Origin: Bifidobacterium moukalabense DSM 27321
GTDB taxonomy: Bacteria > Actinomycetota > Actinomycetes > Actinomycetales > Bifidobacteriaceae
Assembly (NCBI RefSeq): GCF_000522505.1
Contig: NZ_AZMV01000007.1
Coordinates: 806,001 to 870,000, forward strand
Direction: 5' to 3'
DNA: 64,000 nucleotides
Part shown: positions 57,913-64,000 of the stretch, piece after piece
How positions within the stretch are numbered: position 1 is the first letter of the stretch
Layout: the number at the start of each line of letters is the position of its first letter
Position numbers and translations under genes: made by a program
Notes under the pieces: generated by a model
Databases searched by the model: none
What the model saw: only the letters and a program-made list of their open reading frames with translations
Told to the model about the DNA's origin: nothing

Positions 57913-58587
57913 TCACTCGAGAAAATCGAGGATTCTGACGAGGTTGCGGTCGTTCAGGCGGTACGGGGCCTCCTGTTGTACCTTCGGTTTGGCGCAGAAC
58001 GCTACGCCCAGGCCTGCCGCGTGAATCATCGGCAGATCGTTGGCACCGTCGCCTACGGCCATGGTCTGGTTCATGTCGATACCCATCCGGTCGGCCCATG
58101 TGCGCAATGACTCCAGCTTGACGTCCTTGGTGACGATGTCGCCAAGGATACGGCCCGTCAGCCTGCCGTCGGCGGCTTCGAGACGATTCGCGATCCAGTA
58201 ATCGATGCCTGCGTCCACGGCGAGACGGTCCACCACCTCATGGAACCCGCCGGAAACGACGCCGACCTTCCAACCGTGACCATGCAGGGCGTCGATCAGG
58301 GCAAGCGCGCCGTTGGTGAAGTGAACGGCACGGTAGACATCATCGAAAATCGAAACCGGCAGTCCCTCCAGCAGCGCGACGCGGGCACGCAACGCATCGC
58401 GGAAATCCAATTCACCGTTCATCGCACGGGCGGTGACGGATGCGATCCGCTCTCCGACACCGGCGGCGGTGCCAAGCTCGTCGATGACCTCTTCGTCGAT
58501 CAACGTGGAATCCACATCCATCACCAGCAGTCCCGGACGGGACAATGTGGGCAAGACGGTGGTATTCGACGTTTCTTTCTCAAGCAT
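57913..58587 (-). CDS. serB: Phosphoserine phosphatase
   Basis: A 224-residue HAD phosphatase for the last step of serine synthesis. The DxDxT motif is LVMDVDSTLIDEEVIDELG; VSGGFHEVVDRLA and the C-terminal MAVGDGANDLPMIHAAGLGVAFCAKP are the other signatures. No ACT domain is present. Divergent from arc, with only 29 bases between the starts. Confidence 0.92.
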   Translation of the reverse strand: MLEKETSNTTVLPTLSRPGLLVMDVDSTLIDEEVIDELGTAAGVGERIASVTARAMNGELDFRDALRARVALLEGLPVSIFDDVYRAVHFTNGALALIDALHGHGWKVGVVSGGFHEVVDRLAVDAGIDYWIANRLEAADGRLTGRILGDIVTKDVKLESLRTWADRMGIDMNQTMAVGDGANDLPMIHAAGLGVAFCAKPKVQQEAPYRLNDRNLVRILDFLE

Positions 58588-58616
58588 GGTTTCGATTGTC
58601 GGAAATCATTAGGACA

Positions 58617-60206
58617 ATGGGTATTCTTGACGGTGAGTTGAAGAAAGCGAGGGCCGGCATGGAGCAGCAGGGCGAGACGATGCAATCCCTCAGTGAGGCC
58701 AACGACCAGCTGATGGCCAAGAACCACGCGTTGGCGAAGGCGCTGACCCGTGCCACGAAGGAGCTTGCCAAGGCCAAGGCGCAGTTGAATCAGCTGGCCG
58801 GGCCTCCTCTGACCTTCGCCACCATGGTGCGCGTGCATGCGGCGAACACCGATGAACAGGGCGTGCAGCATGCCAGCGCCGAAGTGATCTCGGGCGCACG
58901 GCGCATGATCGTGCCGGTGGCCGCGAGCGTGCCGGCATCCCGTTTGGAAGCGGGGCGTACGGTGCTGCTCAACGAGAACATGGTGATTGTGAGCCAGCAT
59001 GACACCGATACGCTGGGCGCGGTGCGTGCCGTCAAACAGGTTTTCGACGATGGTCGTCTATTGGTGACCGATAGTGGGGGCAACGCCACCTTGGTACGCC
59101 GCGCCGGCATACTTGCCAAGGAGAGCATCAACACCGGGGATCGGGTGGGCGTGGACTCCTCCATCCGCCTTGCACTGACCCTGATTCCCGCCGAAGATGA
59201 TGCCGAGCTGGTGCTTGAGGAGACCCCGGACGTCACCTTCGATGACATCGGCGGTTTGGACGAGCAGATCGAACGCATCCGTGATGCCGTGCAAATGCCG
59301 TTCCTGCATCGTGAGCTGTTCGAACGCTACGATCTGAAACCGCCGAAAGGGGTGCTGCTGTATGGTCCTCCAGGCAATGGCAAGACGCTGATCGCCAAGG
59401 CCGTGGCGAACGCGCTCGCCGAAGGATGCGGCGCGGGCTCCGGCGTATTCCTTTCCGTGAAGGGGCCGGAGCTGCTCAATAAGTTCGTGGGTGAGTCGGA
59501 ACGTCTGATTCGCATGATCTTCAAGCGTGCGCGTGAACGTGCCGCCGACGGCAGACCGGTCATCGTGTTCATCGACGAGATGGATTCGTTGCTGCGCACT
59601 CGCGGATCCGGTGTGTCCTCGGATGTGGAGACCACCATCGTGCCGCAGTTCCTCTCCGAACTGGACGGCGTGGAAAGCCTCGATAACGTGATGGTGATCG
59701 GGGCATCCAATCGCATCGATATGATCGATCCGGCCGTGCTGCGACCGGGCCGCCTGGACGTGAAGATCCGGGTGGATCGTCCGAAGGCGAGGCAGGCCGG
59801 GCAGATCATCCGGCATTATCTGACCGATGATCTGCCGCTTACGCCGGGTATCGAAGCGAAGGCGCTGACCAGCGTGCTCGTTGCCGACATCTATGCGATC
59901 AGCGAGCACCGCCATCTATGCGACGTATGCGACGAGCATGGGCAGTGGTCGCCGGTCTACCTGGCCGACGTGGTCTCCGGAGCGGTGCTGAAGAACGTCG
60001 TGGATCGTGCTAAGACGAAAGCCGTCAAGATATCCATCGAATCGGCGGAACCGGCGGCGATAGGCGTAGATCTGCTGGCAAAGGCCGTGCAGGAGGAATT
60101 CGAGGAGACCCGAGACGCCATACTGGATGCCGATCCGGTGCAATGGAGCCGGATCAACGGGTTTGACGCAGGGCATGTGACGCGTATCAGGCCTGCGGCG
60201 CAATAA
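58617..60206 (+). CDS. arc: AAA ATPase forming ring-shaped complexes (ARC/Mpa family)
   Basis: A 529-residue AAA ATPase related to the mycobacterial proteasomal ATPase. An N-terminal coiled coil (about 5-65) that binds Pup is followed by OB-like domains (about 70-190) and the AAA module: GPPGNGKTLIAKAVANAL, VIVFIDEMDSLL and ASNRIDMIDPAVLRPGRLD. It ends IRPAAQ and lacks the C-terminal GQYL tail that docks on a 20S proteasome, fitting the absence of proteasome genes here. Start ATG 58617 is chosen on position; ATG 58660 is out of frame. The ribosome site is weak. Confidence 0.93.
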   Translation: MGILDGELKKARAGMEQQGETMQSLSEANDQLMAKNHALAKALTRATKELAKAKAQLNQLAGPPLTFATMVRVHAANTDEQGVQHASAEVISGARRMIVPVAASVPASRLEAGRTVLLNENMVIVSQHDTDTLGAVRAVKQVFDDGRLLVTDSGGNATLVRRAGILAKESINTGDRVGVDSSIRLALTLIPAEDDAELVLEETPDVTFDDIGGLDEQIERIRDAVQMPFLHRELFERYDLKPPKGVLLYGPPGNGKTLIAKAVANALAEGCGAGSGVFLSVKGPELLNKFVGESERLIRMIFKRARERAADGRPVIVFIDEMDSLLRTRGSGVSSDVETTIVPQFLSELDGVESLDNVMVIGASNRIDMIDPAVLRPGRLDVKIRVDRPKARQAGQIIRHYLTDDLPLTPGIEAKALTSVLVADIYAISEHRHLCDVCDEHGQWSPVYLADVVSGAVLKNVVDRAKTKAVKISIESAEPAAIGVDLLAKAVQEEFEETRDAILDADPVQWSRINGFDAGHVTRIRPAAQ

Positions 60207-60249
60207 CCGGAACGGATTGGACGATATCAGGCGGGAAAGGAATCTGCAG

Positions 60250-61833
60250 ATGAGTGTTCGTCGGGTGATGGGAACTGAAACCGAGTACGCGGTCTCCAGC
60301 CGTGGCGCAGGTCGGTACAATCCGGTGCAACTATCGTTCGACGTGGTCGGCGCGGCTTCGGACGAGCGTACGAAGCATATCCGATGGGATTACCGGCAGG
60401 AAGACCCCGTCAACGACGCCCGCGGCACCCGTCTGGAACGTGCATGCGCGCACCCCGACCTGCTCACCGATGCACCGCAGCTCAACATCACCAACGTGAT
60501 CGCGGCCAATGGCGGACGCGTGTATGTTGACCATGCGCATCCGGAATATTCCGCTCCGGAAACCACCGACCCCTTCGAAGCGGTGCGATACGACCATGCC
60601 GGCGACCTTATCATGCGGTGGGCCGCGTCGAAGGCGAGCGACATCACGGGGCATGCCATCGTGCTGCATCGCAACAACGTGGATGGCAAAGGCGCCAGCT
60701 GGGGCACGCACGAAAACTATACGCTGCTGCGTGCGGTACCGTTCGAGGAAGTGACGCGACTGATGACCGCGCATTTCGTATCGAGGCAGATCTATACGGG
60801 CTCCGGTCGCGTCGGCTTGGGGGAGCGCAGTGAACGCGCCGGCTACCAGCTCAGCCAACGCGCCGACTATTTCCATATGAAAGTGGGTCTGCAGACCACT
60901 TTCGACAGGCCCATCATCAACACCCGCGACGAATCGCACAGTACCGACGAATACCGTCGATTGCACGTGATCGTGGGCGACGCCAACCGTATGGATGTGC
61001 CGCAGGCGTTGAAACTCGGCACTACCAGCATGCTGCTATGGCTGCTCGAACATGCCGGCGAGGCAGGTCTTGACCTGAACGCGATGATGGATGCGCTGAC
61101 GCTCGCCGATCCGGTGGAGGCGATGCACACCGTTTCGCACGACCTGACGCTGAATGCCGAGCTGCCGTTGGAAAACGGCGGCACGACCACGGCATGGCAG
61201 ATGCAGGTCACCCTGCGGGGCATGGTGTATGCGGCGGCCGCGATGATCCACGGCAGCGACACGGCGGGGGAGCCGGCCTGGCCGGACCGTTCCACGCGCA
61301 ACATCATGGCGATGTGGGGCCAGGCGCTCGCCGACGTGGCCGCCATCCGCCATGCCGATGACGATCGGCGTCTGGGCATGAGTGAACAGGCCGGCCGCAT
61401 TGAGTGGCTGCTCAAGTGGAGACTGTTGGAAAAGCTACGTCGCAAAATCAACTCCGATTGGGCCGATCCGCGTCTGGCCGCCGTGGATCTGCAATGGGCC
61501 GCACTTGATCCCAAGGATTCGATCTTCGCGAAACTGGCGTCCCAGACGGAACGGTTGATTGGCGATGCGCAGCTGGAACAGGCGAGCGTGGAGCCGCCAA
61601 GCGATACGCGCGCTTGGTTGCGTGCACAGATGATTCGGCGGTTCCCTGAGCAGGTGGTGGCAGTATCATGGTCTCGTCTGACGGTTCGTTGTGAGACGAG
61701 TGGTGATAAATCCGTGGAGAATACCATGCTGTCATTGGACATGTCAGATCCCTTGGCCTTTGGTGAATCCCAGTGTTCGCGAGCCTTCGAGGGGGTATCG
61801 GACGCACGGGCGGTCATAGGCCGTTTGCGCTGA
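60250..61833 (+). CDS. dop: Depupylase/deamidase of Pup
   Basis: A 527-residue carboxylate-amine ligase-fold enzyme that removes Pup from targets. It starts SVRRVMGTETEYAVSS (the ETEYG-like nucleotide site), has the Dop-loop region with EDPVNDARG (about 50-62) absent from PafA, and the catalytic Asp in RVYVDHAHPEYSAPE. Pup here already ends in Glu, so deamidation is not needed and depupylation is the expected role. ATG follows GAAAGGAA. Between arc and the IMPase-like gene. Confidence 0.93.
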   Translation: MSVRRVMGTETEYAVSSRGAGRYNPVQLSFDVVGAASDERTKHIRWDYRQEDPVNDARGTRLERACAHPDLLTDAPQLNITNVIAANGGRVYVDHAHPEYSAPETTDPFEAVRYDHAGDLIMRWAASKASDITGHAIVLHRNNVDGKGASWGTHENYTLLRAVPFEEVTRLMTAHFVSRQIYTGSGRVGLGERSERAGYQLSQRADYFHMKVGLQTTFDRPIINTRDESHSTDEYRRLHVIVGDANRMDVPQALKLGTTSMLLWLLEHAGEAGLDLNAMMDALTLADPVEAMHTVSHDLTLNAELPLENGGTTTAWQMQVTLRGMVYAAAAMIHGSDTAGEPAWPDRSTRNIMAMWGQALADVAAIRHADDDRRLGMSEQAGRIEWLLKWRLLEKLRRKINSDWADPRLAAVDLQWAALDPKDSIFAKLASQTERLIGDAQLEQASVEPPSDTRAWLRAQMIRRFPEQVVAVSWSRLTVRCETSGDKSVENTMLSLDMSDPLAFGESQCSRAFEGVSDARAVIGRLR

Positions 61834-61865
61834 ACATCACGCCGGTCGCGTACTATTCGTGATGA

Positions 61866-61874
61866 TGGTATAAC
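61866..61874 (+). promoter_or_regulatory. Extended -10 promoter within the Pup cluster
   Basis: TGGTATAAC is an extended -10 (TGnTATAAC) about 92 bases before the IMPase-like gene; no clear -35 accompanies it. It suggests that IMPase-like, pup and pafA may be transcribed apart from arc-dop. Confidence 0.45.
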
Positions 61875-61965
61875 CATGCAAAGCAACTGGAACACAGGAA
61901 CATGCCCTGATATTCGGGAGAGAACGTATCGGGCGAGCAGTATGACGAACGAAAAGGCATAATCT

Positions 61966-62796
61966 ATGGAATTGAGGCAGGCGGCCCTCGAAGTGGCCCG
62001 TATTCTGCAGGATGCAGGCAAACATGCGTTGAACGATCAGACCAATCCGCGTGATATGAAAAGCCTTGAGCTGTCTGATGACCATCTGCATTTCACGTCG
62101 GATCTCGACAAGCGTCTTGCGCAGTTCATCAGCAACCGTATCACCTATGTCGATGTATTCGACGGATTCTGGCAGTTCCGTCCGGATGAGTGCCATCCGG
62201 GGGAGCGGTATTGGTGCGTCGGCGGCATCGACGGTGTGATCAACTTCGCCCACGACATGCCGGAGTGGGCCATCACCGTAACCTTGTTCGAATTCAACGA
62301 GCAATGCTCCGCGCAGCCGATTCTTGCGGTGGTGCACGCCCCGGCGTTGGGGTTGACGTATCTTGCGGTCCGGGGATCGGGTGCCATCCGCATCCGCCGT
62401 ACTCCGTTGGGTGACAAGCGCGAGAAGATCATTCCCTCCACCACGCCGTCGTTGGACGGGGCGGTGGTGAGCTTCGGCATGTCGTATGTGCCGTCGGAAT
62501 CCAAGCGATCCCTCGACGTGGTGGCGCGCATTGCCGGTCGTCCGGCCGACATCAAGCGTGTGGGGCCGGTGTCGTTGGATCTGTGCAAGGTGGCGGACGG
62601 CACGTATGACGCCTATTTCGAGCCGCATCTGCATAAATGGGATGTTCCCGCGGTGTCGGCGGGCGCCATGATGGTCTGGGAAGCCCAAGGCCACCTGAGC
62701 CAATGGAATGGCGACGGCATTCATTGGCGTCAGGAAAACGATGTGGTGGCCACCAACGGGCTCATCAACAACGATTTGCGTCAGTATTTGGTATAG
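61966..62796 (+). CDS. Inositol monophosphatase-like protein with degenerate active site
   Basis: A 276-residue protein of the IMPase/FBPase fold. Where active enzymes have D-P-I-D-G-T-x-N-F it reads G-G-I-D-G-V-I-N-F, losing the first metal-binding Asp and the catalytic Thr; the upstream Glu-Glu is also not evident, although the distal WDVPAVSAGAM Asp remains. It is therefore doubtful as a phosphatase of the usual mechanism. It follows dop and precedes pup. ATG has AAAAGG 9 bases upstream. Function not assigned. Confidence 0.75.
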   Translation: MELRQAALEVARILQDAGKHALNDQTNPRDMKSLELSDDHLHFTSDLDKRLAQFISNRITYVDVFDGFWQFRPDECHPGERYWCVGGIDGVINFAHDMPEWAITVTLFEFNEQCSAQPILAVVHAPALGLTYLAVRGSGAIRIRRTPLGDKREKIIPSTTPSLDGAVVSFGMSYVPSESKRSLDVVARIAGRPADIKRVGPVSLDLCKVADGTYDAYFEPHLHKWDVPAVSAGAMMVWEAQGHLSQWNGDGIHWRQENDVVATNGLINNDLRQYLV

Positions 62797-62895
62797 CGTC
62801 ATAGGGCATGCAAGTCATGGCCTAATGTGTGGCGCAGTCGGTATCGATGCGATGCCGTATCGCGGGTGGATGCCGAACGTATCGAAAGGGAAGCC

Positions 62896-63087
62896 ATGCC
62901 TCAGGAATTCGAACAGATCCGGACTGCGGACCAGCCTCAGGAGAACGAGGAAAGCACGGCGGTCGCCGGCGTGCGGACGGGCGATGCCGCGGACGCCCTG
63001 GATGCCGTGCTGGATGACATCGAATCCGTGCTGGAGACCAATGCCGAAGAATATGTCGGCAGTTTTGTGCAAAAAGGCGGTGAGTGA
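62896..63087 (+). CDS. pup: Prokaryotic ubiquitin-like protein Pup
   Basis: A 63-residue disordered, acidic tag with the conserved C-terminal half LDDIESVLETNAEEYVGSFV and ending GGE. The encoded terminal Glu allows direct ligation to target lysines by PafA without Dop deamidation. GAAAGGGAAG precedes the ATG. Its stop overlaps the pafA start (TGATG). The upstream in-frame extension is not used by family standards. Confidence 0.96.
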   Translation: MPQEFEQIRTADQPQENEESTAVAGVRTGDAADALDAVLDDIESVLETNAEEYVGSFVQKGGE

Positions 63088-64000
63088 TGCCGCAGCTGCG
63101 CGACAGCGGCAATCATTCGACGGCCCCGCTTGACGGTCGGACCCGCAGTGAAGTCGATGCGTTCACCCGCATCTTCGGCATCGAAACCGAGTATGGCGTC
63201 AGCGTGACCGGGGCCGATGCGCCTTGCAATTCGGGGCAGACGGCCATGATGATGTTCCAGCCGATCGTGGCCCGGTCCAGGTCGACGAACACCTATATCG
63301 AAAACGGTTCGAGACTGTATCTTGATGTCGGCTCGCACCCGGAGTACGCCACGGCGGAGGCCCGCGACCCCATGGACGCGCTGGCCCTTGACATGGCCGG
63401 CGAACTGGTGATGCACGATCTTGCCATGGATGCCCAGCGTAGGCTACGGGCAAGCCATGGCAAGCGCACCATGGTGCATGTATTCAAGAATAACGCCGAT
63501 TCCGCCGGCCATTCCTTCGGTTGCCATGAGAATTATCTGGTGCGTCGTTTCGTACCGCTGACTGTCATCGAGCATGAGCTGTTGCCGTTTCTGATCACCC
63601 GTCAGATATTCACCGGAGCCGGACGCGTGGGGGAGCGGGGCTTCCAGGTCACGCAGCGTGCCGACTTTTTGGATGAGGCCGTGTCTTCGGCCACCACGCG
63701 TTCGCGGCCGATGGTGAACACGCGGGACGAACCGCATGCCGACCCGGATGCGTTTCGCCGACTGCATGTGATCATCGGCGATTCCAACCGTTCCCAGTGG
63801 GCCACGATGATGAAGCTCGCCACCACGCATCTGGTATTGTGCGTCATCGAGCAGGCGGGTCGCGAAGGCCGCGAGTCCGGCTTCGCGCGATTGGCCTTCG
63901 TCGATCCCGGTGCGGCGAATCATGCCGTCAGCCGTGATGTGAGCGGTGTCGGTGCGACCTTCGATATGGCCGATGGTGGTGTGATCTCCGGCGGTGCGGT
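63087..64000 (+). CDS. pafA: Pup-protein ligase, 3' partial
   Basis: The first 304 residues of PafA, open to the window edge. An N-terminal tail (PQLRDSGNHSTAPLDGRTR) of about 28 residues precedes IFGIETEYGVSV, the nucleotide site; the catalytic Asp is in RLYLDVGSHPEYATAE; NNADSAGHSFGCHENYLV and RQIFTGAGRVGERGFQVTQRADF follow. It ligates the terminal Glu of Pup to lysines of target proteins using ATP. ATG 63087 overlaps the pup stop, so translation is coupled. The Dop-loop is absent, which separates it from dop. Confidence 0.95.
   Translation, partial: MPQLRDSGNHSTAPLDGRTRSEVDAFTRIFGIETEYGVSVTGADAPCNSGQTAMMMFQPIVARSRSTNTYIENGSRLYLDVGSHPEYATAEARDPMDALALDMAGELVMHDLAMDAQRRLRASHGKRTMVHVFKNNADSAGHSFGCHENYLVRRFVPLTVIEHELLPFLITRQIFTGAGRVGERGFQVTQRADFLDEAVSSATTRSRPMVNTRDEPHADPDAFRRLHVIIGDSNRSQWATMMKLATTHLVLCVIEQAGREGRESGFARLAFVDPGAANHAVSRDVSGVGATFDMADGGVISGGA

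Overview
The window reads as chromosomal DNA of a Bifidobacterium. The gene content fits: a Pup gene cluster (arc, dop, pup, pafA) with no 20S proteasome genes, Actinobacteria-type PriA and EF-P, GC-rich coding sequence, strong Shine-Dalgarno sites and several TTG starts. The genus call is inferred from gene content and protein style; a species cannot be fixed here. No rRNA, CRISPR array, prophage or intact insertion sequence was seen. There is one tRNA gene (His).

Layout. 1-4938: tail of an SPFH protein, a transposase-OrfA-like HTH gene, then a compact export-type operon (ABC ATPase, CARDB-like anchored protein, MacB/FtsX permease) behind a repeat-rich control region. 4932-12337: DXS-like transketolase, quinone reductase, purE-purK, a Fur-family regulator and an LtaS-like phosphoglycerol transferase. 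12338-19500: a nucleoside-salvage locus (deoC, frameshifted deoB, SorC-type regulator, pyrimidine-nucleoside phosphorylase, CNT permease, nucleoside hydrolase) with matching operators before deoC and deoA. 19518-32096: purine genes on the minus strand (purF-purM-purD and purT-purC-purL), split by an SOS-controlled Y-family polymerase pair. 32132-35764: glycosyltransferase, threonine aldolase, tRNA-His and a BASS-family transporter.

35765-48394: a candidate structured RNA, then the str operon (rpsL-rpsG-fusA-tuf), efp-nusB and carA-carB-pyrF-like-gmk. 48485-57825: ilvD, rpoZ, metK with a structured leader, cfa, priA, a HAD phosphatase and fmt. 57913-64000: serB, then arc-dop-(IMPase-like)-pup-pafA, the last cut by the window edge.

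The genes work as biosynthetic and salvage blocks: purine synthesis makes IMP from PRPP, the deo locus turns nucleosides into glycolytic and pentose intermediates, car/pyr genes feed UMP synthesis, and the Pup cluster tags proteins. The most notable departures from family expectation are an OMP-decarboxylase-like protein lacking catalytic residues, an IMPase-like protein lacking metal ligands inside the Pup cluster, single-base frameshifts in deoB and gmk, a noncoding region upstream of rpsL that ends in a strong terminator, and several clearly readable operators (LexA box, deo operators, LacI-type palindrome).
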